This document shows positions 38,201 to 48,325 of a stretch of DNA of 64,000 bases, one piece after another; the stretch's first letter is position 1; each line of letters opens with the position of its first letter. Under the pieces are notes generated by a model. The model was not told where the DNA came from. It did no database searches and saw only the letters and a list, made by a program, of their open reading frames with translations. Source of the stretch: Antedon mediterranea (lineage: Eukaryota; Echinodermata; Crinoidea; Comatulida; Antedonidae); assembly GCF_964355755.1 (NCBI RefSeq), contig NC_092680.1:18825001-18889000 (forward strand), in the 5' to 3' direction. Both the position numbers and the translations under genes were made by a program.

Positions 38201-41200
38201 ACCGATGCATATGAACAGTCTGAAATGGTTTTACTAAACACCACATGCACATTATACATATTAATAGCACCACATGCACCAATAGGGACTTTATTTATTA
38301 AAATGATGTGACCTGAAAATTGGGGTAGAGAATGCATACTCAATCAATCAATCAATCAGATTTATATAGCGCCGGTATCCATACAAATAATGTTCAAAGG
38401 CGCTTGACAAAGTTAAGCAGGAAATGCCTCTGTGTAAAAATGGGTTTTTAGTTGTGTTTTGAAAGTGTTTTCAGATGTCTTTATGTCGATATGACTCTCC
38501 CAACATTCCTGACACAACACCACACCTTGCAAGCACCCAATAGTTACTTATACCAGGGAGTACAACTCCCTGCTTATACGGGTATTTGTTTTATTACTTT
38601 TCTTAGGGGCCTATCATGGGAGGCACATTTGGTATTGTGATCAAACACAATCCATTACGCAATAACGGAATTAAAACTGAAGTTGTTGGTTTACTCATGT
38701 GTGTTTTATGCGGTAGGTAAATTAACATAATTTGGTTATATTAACATAATTTGGTTAAATTAACATAATTTAGTTAAATTAACATAATTTGTTTAAATTA
38801 ACATAATTTGGTTAAATTAACATAATTTGGGTAAATTAACATAATTTGGTTATATTAACATAATTTGGTTAAATTGACATAATTTGGTTAAATTAACATA
38901 ATTTGGTTAAATTAACATAATTTGGTTAAATTAACATAATTTGGTTAAATTAGCACAATTTTGTTAAATCAACATAATTTGGTTACCTTTTGCAGTCTCA
39001 TATTTTACAGATATTGGATAAAGGTTTAAAATCATTTGAATTTTATGCAAACAATTTTACAATAAACAGGTTTGAAAATTAATTTTCAAAATCAAAATTG
39101 ATTATTTTTTTAGGACTGTTATTTGGTTTTGTGGCTTATCCGGTGTTAGGTAAAGACGTATGGCCAACTTTTGAGATGACAAGCAGGTAAAACATTATCA
39201 ATTTAATTATGCACTGTTGACATTGGGTCCATGGAGGACCTGCACCTATTGCAAATTTCGAATATGCGGATGATTATAAATTACATTTACAGTACATTTA
39301 CATTTATTTAGATAAAGAGAGATAGAGTCAAATAGTGGAGGGAACGTTATCTTTCAATCAGAGATGACAATTTTAACTGTGGTTTTTTTTTCAGAGGTGA
39401 ATCAAGGAGTCTTTTAATTGGTCTGTTTATAGCTTTACCATCTGGTGCTGGAGTGGCATTATCAATCTTAAGCAATAACACTGGCTCTCTGATTGGGGTT
39501 GCCATATCTGCCTCCTTACTGCCACCTGCTGTAAATGCAGTAAGTTACCCTCACATTGATGTTTTAATAAAATAAACTATAGGGAAGTTTCGCAAGGCTA
39601 CGAATATGAAAACGAAAATGCATAAATCATACGAACGTATTCCTTTTTGTAAGCAAGTAAATATCTGTTTTGCATGGCAATGAAATATTGAGGACGCTGC
39701 CCAAAATATGACTGTGGTAAATTTTAACGAAGTGCAGGTACTTGTTGCTTACCTGCCTAGGCCTAGCTTAACATCACTACTGTAGGTAAAAAGAAACACA
39801 AATATTGTGTAGTGTGACTATATTTTTTTATTATTAGGGAATGTTGTGGGCAACATCTATAATCAAAGCATGTCAATCTGCAATGGATGATGCATTGGTC
39901 AACACTACGGACGATGTATTTGCAATGAACGATGCATCAGACCTGGCAGTGGCTGGTACACTCAGTTTAACACTTACACTTCTAAATATTGTATGTGTTT
40001 TTCTGATGGCCGTTTTAGTTATGAAGGTACTGTACATTTATCTGCAATTCTTTGATACGTTTACATGATAAAATAAGTTCATACCAAGTCCCAGTTTTTT
40101 GTTCTCATTTACTTAACCTAATGTAATTGATTCATATTTTAATACCATATATCCTCGGGTATAATCCTTAGAACACTTAATTAGGTGAACTTTGGGATGT
40201 GGGGGATTATACCCGGGAAACCTTGGTTCAGAATGATTGGTAAGCATTTCTTGTAAAAACTCATATGAACTGGCTAGAGAGAGGCCCGGAAATATGCCTG
40301 TTTGTGAAGTCAGTAGGGAGTGGAATTAAACCCAAAGTGGGATTATACCCAAGGATATACGGTAGTAGATTTTGTTTCATTTAATAATGAATAATTACTC
40401 TGCTTAAAACTCAATATGCCTATGACTGCTCTATTTCAAATATATATATATATATATAACGTATAATGCAGTCAATGTTACAACTCCTGAAATATTCTCA
40501 CCATTCATTATTTGTATAACATTTGTGTTTTTAAATATTTTTTTACAATCAAGATTAAAGAAGTGGCCCCTAAAACCAGTACCGCTGCCACACTTCAGTT
40601 TTGGAAGAATGACATTAAGGTAAGCTTATTTTGTTTGTTTTTTTTATTTAAATACTTTGTGTTGCAATGTTATACTGCCTAGTGGAAGAACTCCTTTCTG
40701 GTGAACGAGTTTTTTCCATTGCGAAAATAAATATTTTTCACATAATCCTTGTATTTCTGTCTTGCTGCTGGAATTTTGATATTGATTTTACTATATAAGA
40801 CTTGTTATTATTTAATAAATTTAGAATTAATTCAATTCAATAAAACTTTATTATCCCAAACTCTGGGGAAATTTATTTGTGGTAGTACAAAGATTCATAA
40901 AACATTTTAAAAAGTACACAAAGAGGCAAGCAAAAGCACAACAATAGTATAAATCTAAAATAAATAAATGAGTGTTTAATGATCGTTGGAAACTTTAACC
41001 TAGAATTTAGCAATGAAATGTAAGAAGAATATATAAATATTTTGTTTATTTTTCCTTAAAGGTTGCCAGGGAGTACTATGATGTCATTGGTGGAAATGCA
41101 GAGCGACAAAACATTGGAAAGAAGTTATTCCAAGATTTTCAAGAAGTAAAAAAACTCTTTAAATATTGTTTTCAAGAAAAAAGTATATTAACAAAGTTAA

Positions 41201-42457
41201 CTTGTAATTTTAATCTCCAAAGATGTTTTTGTTTTTATCCCCCAGATTTTATGAAATGTTGTGACTCGCTCCCTCCCCCCCCCCTCCAAAAAAAAACTTG
41301 TAACAATTTGTTATTATTTACAAAATACTGACAACTTGTAACAAGTTGATAATTTGTGAAATTTCATTCCATTCATTTCACTATGTATTCGGTCCTTTTC
41401 AGTATTAGTACTTAACAAAAAAAAACCAGGGCCAACCTAAAGTAAACTAAATCACTGTAGCTGAGCCGTTTGACCTCAATTCAGTTTATGCCTTAAAACA
41501 CCACAACATAAAAAAAAAGAAAAATGGGGAACAAAAATAATTGTGATATGTTGTGTGAGACAAGTTAATGTTGAGGTATACTGCATGATACGTTTATATT
41601 TTGTATTTATTTTGAACCTTTTTTTATTCACAGACTATGCAAAAAATAGACAAGGCTGAAGGATCCGCAATTGACACCCTAAAAGGTCCAAAAGCAGCCA
41701 GTATTGCAAGAGATTTTAAGGTGTTGCTTGGTGAACTAGAGAGGGAGCCACCTTATCAGGATTTTGTACAGAAGCTTCAGGATCCGCAGTTGGTATGTTT
41801 CTTTTTCTTAAGCTGTTCAATATATTTATGTTCTACTCCTTTTCTGTTAAAGTAGTTTAAAGTTTAAAATAAAAATAAAGCTGGAAGGTGATCTACTTCC
41901 ACCTATATCAAGAGCATTTTTTTGCTGGAGTGTAACCAATGGTCCTTGAATGGATGTTCTGCTGTGCGTAATACACAGTATTGTTTTAATTTCTTGATCA
42001 ATCAGGAAATTGTTAGTAGGATGTAGTTAATTTTTTTGTACATTTTTGGGGAGAAAATTGATCAAGCTTATTTCAGTGTGTTTCTTTTTCATCTCTTTAT
42101 TCACTTTATCATGTATTTGAAGAATAAAGAATTTGTTTATTTGTTTTGAAACAAATTAATTAATCATCAATGACTGAAAATTCTTTTCTCTTTATCTTAA
42201 AGAATGTATCCAGTCAGATTCCAATAGCACCAAGCACACCAGAATGGATAGGAAACATAGACTGGAAGTCAAAGCAAACCCCAGCAGGATCACAACCAGT
42301 GCCGAAGCGCAATGGAGCACTTCACCGACTTATTTCACAAGAAACATTTATGTCTCCTTTTAATCAACCAATTAACACAGATGAACCAGTGAATGATGGC
42401 TTAAAAGGGTCATATTCAAAAATTGCAATTGACGAACCCAAAGATGAACCAGTGTGA
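35221..42457 (+). CDS. DUF389-family multi-pass membrane protein
   Basis: Unnamed membrane protein with the conserved hydrophobic DUF389 domain, known mainly from bacteria and archaea; its biochemical role is unknown. Exons: 35221-35358, 35931-36103, 36571-36715, 37643-37710, 37878-37953, 38607-38712, 39114-39186, 39395-39539, 39838-40026, 40554-40619, 41062-41145, 41634-41792, 42203-42457. All are GT-AG, phases agree; 1677 nt, 558 residues. Residues 1-150 are soluble, with a Lys/Asp/Gln-rich stretch. About six hydrophobic segments follow: 165-182, 187-212 (ASMLISPLMGPIMG at 192-205, the family signature), about 230-250, 266-285, 290-312 (LIGVAISASLLPPAVNAG) and 350-371. The tail from 372 is charged and disordered. 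The ATG at 35221 has a strong context (AAAATGG); an in-frame ATG at 35179 would add 14 residues. Poly(A) signals AATAAA at 42701 and 43631. Thirteen introns-era exons argue for long residence in an animal genome. Confidence 0.85.
36380..36510 (+). mobile_element. LINE 3'-end fragment with ATGAAT tail
   Basis: AT-rich sequence ending TGGATAATAAATGAATATGA then ATATGAAC, the short-repeat 3' terminus typical of some non-LTR elements. No coding sequence recognised. In a DUF389-gene intron. Confidence 0.4.
36962..37117. mobile_element. 156-bp palindrome with hammerhead-like centre
   Basis: Long arms of about 62 bp: TTAATATAAAATTTGCGGTA, CACCACATGTATTAGTTCTG and AAAAGAACTGTTGAGTTTCT on the left, with near-perfect inverses on the right (differences such as CATG/CGTG). 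The loop holds GACGTTTCGATCAATATAC then TTTGATCGTC, a 7-bp hairpin CGATCAA/TTGATCG. On the minus strand TGAGGA, the hairpin and GAAAC resemble a decayed hammerhead. A similar hairpin relic is at 6955-6990. Confidence 0.7.
37150..37380 (+). mobile_element. LINE 3' end (last codons of ORF2 and tail)
   Basis: The frame at about 37166-37216 reads FSFLPSAIRLHNNEFQR then stop, like the end of many LINE ORF2 proteins. It is followed by 3' UTR and a TCTGAATCTGAATCTGAATG tail. In a DUF389-gene intron, just after the palindrome. Confidence 0.6.
38340..38412. repeat. Repeat fragment with CAAT run and TATATAGCGC word
   Basis: (CAAT)n then CAGATTTATATAGCGCCGGT ... TTCAAAGGCGCTTGAC. This block recurs at ends of dispersed elements in marine-invertebrate genomes; the parent element is not identified here. 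Confidence 0.4.
38718..38988. repeat. 19-bp minisatellite, about 14 copies
   Basis: Unit ATTAACATAATTTGGTTAA, with spacing of 19 bp between copies and scattered single-base changes. The array starts six bases after the donor of DUF389-gene exon 6. Confidence 0.9.
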
Positions 42458-42834
42458 GGTCATAGGTAATTAATGGTTGTCTAGCTATACCACTCTCATA
42501 GGAAGACCAGTAAAACTACCACTGCTTTCATAACAGTTAAAACATACTTAGAGGTTGGTAAATGGTGCAATACACAGATTGAACATATATGTTTTAACCT
42601 TATATTATTTCAATAGTATGGTAATCCCAGGTTTTAATATTTTCTTTAATGTATTCTCTATGAACAGTACTAACCATGGAGGTTTTTAGATGATTTTGGT
42701 AATAAATTTATGTGAATAGTAAGCTAATAAAACTACAATAGAAACTGCATTAATAGAGGTGTTCTACAGTAGAATCTAGCTGTTACCCAAAGGTGTGTAT
42801 AATTATAAGGGTATATGTAATAAAGTAGGGTGGG
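42458..42834. other. Probable 3' UTR of the DUF389 gene
   Basis: AT-rich non-coding sequence after the stop codon, with AATAAA at 42701-42706 and again near 42727. Other AATAAA words farther on (43631) are possible but would place the SINE inside the UTR. Confidence 0.45.
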
Positions 42835-43160
42835 TGGGTGGGTGAGTGGCCGAGCAGTTAAGACAGTGGAACCGTAATCATGTAGCCATAACATCGGCAG
42901 GGGTTCGAGGCTCACTCACTCCATGGTTCTGGTGGTAGAACGAGTCTTCTCGGATAAGGACTATAAACCGTAGGTCCAGTGTACACATCTAGCTCGTGTG
43001 CACTTTAAAGAACCTAGTACATCTTTCGAGACGAGTAGGGGGTTACCCCGGTGTATTAGTACATCACAGCCACTGATCACCAACTGGGCCCTCTGGGAGA
43101 TCAGTCTTTGACTGAAGAGGTCACCCAGTATAAAGATAAAAAAAACAACAAAAAAAACAA
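42835..43160 (+). mobile_element. tRNA-derived SINE, type A, longest copy
   Basis: Head GTGAGTGGCCGAGCAGTTAA then GACAGTGGAACCGTAATCAT; B box GGGGTTCGAGGCTCACTCAC. Body and 3' part as at 14436, but with the alternative tail CTGGGCCCTCTGGGAGATCA then GACTGAAGAGGTCACCCAGT and A-rich ATAAAAAAAACAACA. Two tail subtypes therefore exist (compare 14436 with 24490 and 42835). Confidence 0.85.
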
Positions 43161-43795
43161 ACAATAATAATTTGCTGTACGTTCTGGCAGGACTGCCTGT
43201 TTATGGATGTAGTCTGTAATAATGGTGATGGTTTAATAAGATTCTTATGCATCAAGTCTGAATAGCTTATAGTGATGCCCGATTCAATCAATCAATATAT
43301 AACTTTTGCTTATAACCATGTTCAACTGTAGGCCGCTGCCAATACAGTAATCTTCCTAAACACTGCTACTTTTAATACTTACAATATTATATGTTTTCAT
43401 CTTTTCCATTGATTGTAAACCTCTAATTAAACTTTTCAGTATTTTATTATTCAACTTCTGTTTCCAATAATAGTCAATATAAACAATTAATTTTTATTAT
43501 TATCATTACTGTAAATAATCATTGTATATATTTTATAATTAATATTTATATTGGTCTTGTTTTTTGTAAAAATCTACTGTAATATTATACCTTATTGTAG
43601 TTACCATTATAACAAATGTACGATTGATTGAATAAAGTTCACATATATATAAAAATCTACATCATGTGGTAAGGTAGTTTTAGGCAGTAACTAGGTAGCG
43701 ATGAACAAGGTCATATGTCTACTATGAGGCACCTTAAGGGCCTTACAGAATAATATCTATTTTCACAAGAGGTATATATTTACAGTGTTAACCAA
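43161..43795. other. Spacer with nothing recognised
   Basis: AT-rich DNA between the two SINEs; contains an AATAAA at 43631. No exon recognised. Confidence 0.35.
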
Positions 43796-44230
43796 TCAAA
43801 TTTGAAAGCCCCAGTGGTCTAATGGTTAGGACATCTGCATATCATCAAGCAGAAGGTTCTGGGTTTGATCTCGGTTTGGGTGGCTTTTCTCATTCTCACA
43901 GATCTTTATTGTTTTGAATGAAAAAAAAAATGTCAAGTACTATATCACAAGGTGGTTTAGAATTAATGTTCTGTGCATGTGATGTTTATAATAAGGATAG
44001 ATATTTACTGTATTTATCATATGTATAAATGGTTGCTACTAATACTATGGTAATCTGCATATCATCAAGCAGAATGTTCTGGGTTCGATCTTGGTTGGAG
44101 CAGGTTTTTCTCATTCACAGACCTTTATTGTTTTAAATTAATTTCCAGTACTATATCACCGAACAGTTTATAATTAATGTTCTGTGCATGTTTATAATAA
44201 GTGCATATACTGTATAATTACTTTATTCAT
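43796..44230 (+). mobile_element. tRNA-derived SINE, type C, in tandem
   Basis: The first copy (43805-43995) has A box CAGTGGTCTAATGGTTAGGA and B box GTTCTGGGTTTGATCTC. Its body is CACAGATCTTTATTGTTTTG and AGTACTATATCAC, with TTAATGTTCTGTGCATG near the end. A second copy (about 44050-44225) repeats CTGCATATCATCAAGCAGAA and the same body without the first 40 bp. This looks like a local duplication. An intact tRNA gene is unlikely because the acceptor stem does not pair. Confidence 0.65.
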
Positions 44231-44842
44231 CATGAAATGGTAACTTGATTTAATTAATTTGTAGTACTAATTATACCTTATAAAATGTATTTTCTCTGTG
44301 TGTTGTAGAAATGTACTGTACATATTCCATTCACATTAAATGTACGTTAGTGCCTTAATAATATTTAAAATATTAGTTGCAGATAAGAAACAAATTACAT
44401 TTCATAAATTGTTCATTTTTTTGTATTGGAGTATATTTAAATAAATGATATTGGCTAAATTTTAAATGATTTTGTCTGATCTTGGATATAATGGATTAAA
44501 ATTAACAAGTATTAAAGTCCGCCCTCAATTAAAACTTGTCACGCCTCAACGCACTTGCTCAACCATGGCGACATGACGCTCTACTTTCCGCTTAGGCCTA
44601 ACCTAGTAGACAAACGGGTTTTAAACTACTAGGAGCCTATTATTTCAATAAAATACTGTTTTTGTATTTGGAAGATTATGTAGGTCAGGCATGTAAATTC
44701 TACAAAAATGCTAGTTAAATCCTAGGGCGGCCTACCTTAACCTTACGAAAACACTAACACTTATTCTTAATAAATAGCCTAGCCTAGAAAATACTGGCTA
44801 GGAAGAGACCTGCTGCTGCCTGGGCCTACTACCAATACAACA
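44231..44842. promoter_or_regulatory. Upstream region of the ANKRD66-like gene
   Basis: No coding exon seen. From 44590 to 44790 it holds GCTTAGGCCTAACCTAGTAG and TAGCCTAGCCTAGAAA words like those at the other gene starts. Promoter role is inferred from position only. Confidence 0.35.
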
Positions 44843-46855
44843 ATGGAGGTGCACGAAGCTGCATCAAATGGGGATAGTGATCAAATTGAAGCATTAATGA
44901 AGACGGCTAGATACGATGTGAATCTACCAGATCTAGAATGGGATAGTCGTACACCTTTACATTGGGCAGCAATAAAAGGCAAGCTAGCTGCTGTAGTGTA
45001 GGCTAGGCCTATTTTATTAGTCATCCATGCATGGCCAGCCTATCATTCTAAATGCCTAATCTTATGAGAGAGAGGTGCATGATTTAAAACATTGAACATG
45101 ACAGGAACTTAACTTACTAGCCCAGAGGCCTAGCACTTTTAACCTAATCCATAAGGGTCCCCATGGTTCTAAGCCTTGTCCATTAAAGATAACAACCCTC
45201 CGAAGTAATTTATTATTTTATTTTGCTTACTATTAACACAGGAACAAAGTTCCCACTTTCTTACAGGCAATGTTTAACAAAAATATAATATTAAAAAATA
45301 TTCAAAATTTAGATAAAATAACCTGCCCACCACCCACATAATTATTAATATAACTAAACATAAAACATAACAAAGATGTTAAAGGAAGGCTTAAGGACAA
45401 TTGACAACAAAGAAATGATACATGGTAGACAGACAATAAAATAATATTATATTCCTATATAATATGCCTACTAAGAATAACCTATGAGATGTACTGATGA
45501 TGCATTTGTACACAATATGCCTAATATTTGACTGTTGTGTTTACATGTTAATTGGAATTATTATTTTCAGGCCATGCTGAGTGTACAAGGGTGTTGTTGG
45601 ACAATGGCGCTGATCCTCGAATGGCAACAGAGAGTGGTTGGACGGCTGCACACTTTGCGGCTGAGATTGGTAAAGTCGGCGTTCTTCGTGTCTTACAAAA
45701 GTTCAAAGCTCCGATGAACATGCAAGACAATTCTGGGGATACACCCAGAGACATCGCACAGTTGTACGGCCATTATGAATGTGTTGATTATTTTGATATG
45801 TAAGTAATGTATTATAATTAATTTACTGTAATTAACTTACAGTATTTCATTTATATTTGGAGTAAAGCTCTGTCTACATCAAACTTTATGTGACAAAAAA
45901 GTGTGATGTGCCCATATATGGAGCATATCACACTTTTCTTGTTAAACTAGTTTGATAGTGTAGACAGAGCTTTAAAACAAATATATCAATTTAAATGTCA
46001 TGGCTAGCTAATGCACTTGTCAATTGCATGACCCACTATACGACCCCCGGGAGAGGTGCGTCATTTGTCCGATGTGCGTCATACTTTTGAATACCATGAC
46101 GCACCCGTGCGTCAAAAAAGGTGACTTACCTTTAGGTGACCATGACGCACCCATTTTGACGCACTGTGACCATGTTGTTTATGATATGGTGGGTGGTAAA
46201 GTGACGGTCATTGACACACCTTGTTCATTGATGCGACGTACCATCTAGGTTTTTTGACGCACCCCTGCGTCAGTAATTATTTGTAAATGACGCACCCATG
46301 ACGCACCTCTCCCGGGGGTCGTATAGTGGGTCATACAATTGACAAGTGCATAAGTGATCCAGTATATATATTTCGTTTAACTTTTACGTGTAAAGTTTGT
46401 TTTTATTATCTAAAATTTAATTTAAAAATATTTTAAACCTGACAGGACCAATTTGAACGTTATTGAAAATGCAATCCAATAACAACCTAAGAGTAAACCT
46501 GAAAAATAAATTGTCAAAATATATTATCGAGTTTGTTTACATTTTATAAAAGTGGATTATAAAATAACAAAACACTTATTGAAGTAATATTAATTATCAC
46601 TAAGTAAACTTCTCTCATGATTAAATTGTAAATAAGCTGCTGTTTTTATCTTTTGTGTACAATATTAATGCCAATTATAATTGTTGATTGTTTTATTATT
46701 ATAGATTAGAACATGAAGCGGTCGAGAAAGAGCTGCAAGAATTAGAAGATGAAAGAATTAGCAACTTTGAACAAATGTCAAAAAAGAAAAAAGGAAAGAA
46801 ACCAAATTCAGCATCAAAAACCAAAATTTCAAATAGTTCGGAAAATGTTTTATAA
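44843..46855 (+). CDS. ANKRD66: ANKRD66-like ankyrin-repeat protein
   Basis: Small ankyrin-repeat protein of unknown function. Exons: 44843-44978, 45571-45799, 46705-46855; 516 nt, 171 residues. The reading phase is exact across both junctions. About three ankyrin repeats cover residues 1-125: SRTPLHWAAIKGHAECTRVL, LDNGADPRMATESGWTAAHF, AAEIGKVGVLRVLQKF and SGDTPRDIAQLYGHYECVDY. A charged coiled coil (EAVEKELQELEDERI) and a lysine-rich tail (KKKKGKK) follow. Human ANKRD66 has the same DWNDRTPLHWAA-type start and GDTPKRIAQIYG block. Intron 1 has a GC donor (AAAAG|gcaagc) and a normal AG acceptor. The 34-bp satellite begins right after the stop; AATAAA is at 47794. The orthology call rests on recall of the vertebrate sequence; the family call is certain. 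Confidence 0.85.
45865..45972. mobile_element. MITE family 1 copy with TA flanks
   Basis: AAGCTCTGTCTACATCAAAC to GATAGTGTAGACAGAGCTT, 108 bp, TA on both sides. In ANKRD66 intron 2, 39 bp from the family-2 MITE. Confidence 0.8.
46012..46350. mobile_element. MITE family 2, longer copy with TAA flanks
   Basis: 339 bp, flanked by TAA (46009-46011 and 46351-46353). Ends as at 5257: TGCACTTGTCAATTG and CGACCCCCGGGAGAGGTGCG, mirrored on the right. The interior contains several GACGCACC words in both orientations. Confidence 0.85.
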
Positions 46856-46867
46856 AAAAAGAATATT

Positions 46868-47707
46868 TATAGTTTATATTATTATGCATTTTATATTATA
46901 TTTATAGTGCCTTTTTTAGTATCTTTATATTATATTTATAGTGCCTTTTTTAGTATCTTTATATTATATTTATAGTGCCTTTTTTAGTATCTTTATATTA
47001 TATTTATAGTGCCTTTTTTAGTATCTTTATATTATATTTATAGTGCCTTTTTTAGTATCTTTATATTATATTTATAGTGCCTTTTTTAGTATCTTTATAT
47101 TATATTTATAGTGCCTTTTTTAGTATCTTTATATTGTATTTATAGTGCCTTTTTTAGTATCTTTATATTGTATTTATAGTGCCTTTTTTAGTATCTTTAT
47201 ATTATATTTATAGTGCCTTTTTTAGTATCTTTATATTATATTTATAGTGCCTTTTTTAGTATCTTTATATTATATTTATAGTGCCTTTTTTAGTATCTTT
47301 ATATTATATTTATAGTGCCTTTTTTAGTATCTTTATATTATATTTATAGTGCCTTTTTTAGTATCTTTATATTATATTTATAGTGCCTTTTTTAGTATCT
47401 TTATATTATATTTATAGTGCCTTTTTTAGTATCTTTATATTATATTTATAGTGCCTTTTTTAGTATCTTTATATTATATTTATAGTGCCTTTTTTAGTAT
47501 CTTTATATTATATTTATAGTGCCTTTTTTAGTATCTTTATATTATATTTATAGTGCCTTTTTTAGTATCTTTATATTATATTTATAGTGCCTTTTTTAGT
47601 ATCTTTATATTATATTTATAGTGCCTTTTTTAGTATCTTTATATTATATTTATAGTGCCTTTTTTAGTATCTTTACATTATATTTATAGTGCCTTTTTTA
47701 GTATCTT
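46868..47707. repeat. 34-bp satellite, 24 copies
   Basis: Head-to-tail array. GTGCC occurs at 46907, 46941, 46975 and so on every 34 bp to 47689, giving 24 units. Unit: TTATATTTATAGTGCCTTTT then TTAGTATCTTTATA. Only a few single-base changes are seen (GTATT for ATATT, ACATT), so the array is young. It lies between the ANKRD66-like stop and the first AATAAA. Confidence 0.97.
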
Positions 47708-47960
47708 GTATGTAGTATTCTTCAGAATCAAGTAAATGCAACAATTTTAAACTGTCTGTTCAGATTTTAACGTACTGTAATTCTTAATATTGTAATAAAA
47801 TATAGAGCAAAAATGGTAGAAATGGGTTGACATATATATTGTAGTTAGTATATACTGTAGTTCTGGATGCAAAGAGATATTTTTTTCAAATATTGTAGTT
47901 TTTTTATATCAATTATTTATGCACTAATATTGCTATATAACTTGCCATATCACATCATGG

Positions 47961-48325
47961 TGTCATAGGACAAAGTTATGTCAAAAAATAAAAGTGTCGT
48001 TTGACATTTGATAAAATACGCTAATATTGCGATTGTCATCTTATAGTGTCAAATTACGAAGTTATATCGCAAAATAAAACTGTAACAATTTTCCAATTTC
48101 TTGACGAAATCTCAATACTATAGTACAGTATCATGGTAACGGTGTCATAGGACAAAGTTATGTCAAAAAATAAGAGGGTTGCAATTTGACAAATTGCTAC
48201 ATATGCACATACTTGCCTTATTGTCATCTGATACAGTGTCAAATGATGAAGTTATATCAAAAAATAAAACGGTAACAATTTTCCAATTTCTTGACGAAAT
48301 CTTGGTACTAGAGTACAGTACATGT
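47961..48325. repeat. Tandem duplication, 182-bp period
   Basis: Two copies beginning TGTCATAGGACAAAGTTATG at 47961 and 48143; both end GTAACAATTTTCCAATTTCT then TGACGAAATCT. Diverged by perhaps 10-15 percent. Within each copy GTTATATCAAAAAATAAAAC echoes an earlier word, so older nested duplication is likely. Confidence 0.85.

Noticed and set aside
43805-43880. Possible tRNA gene
   Set aside because: A and B boxes are present but the acceptor stem does not pair and a SINE body follows; it is a SINE head.
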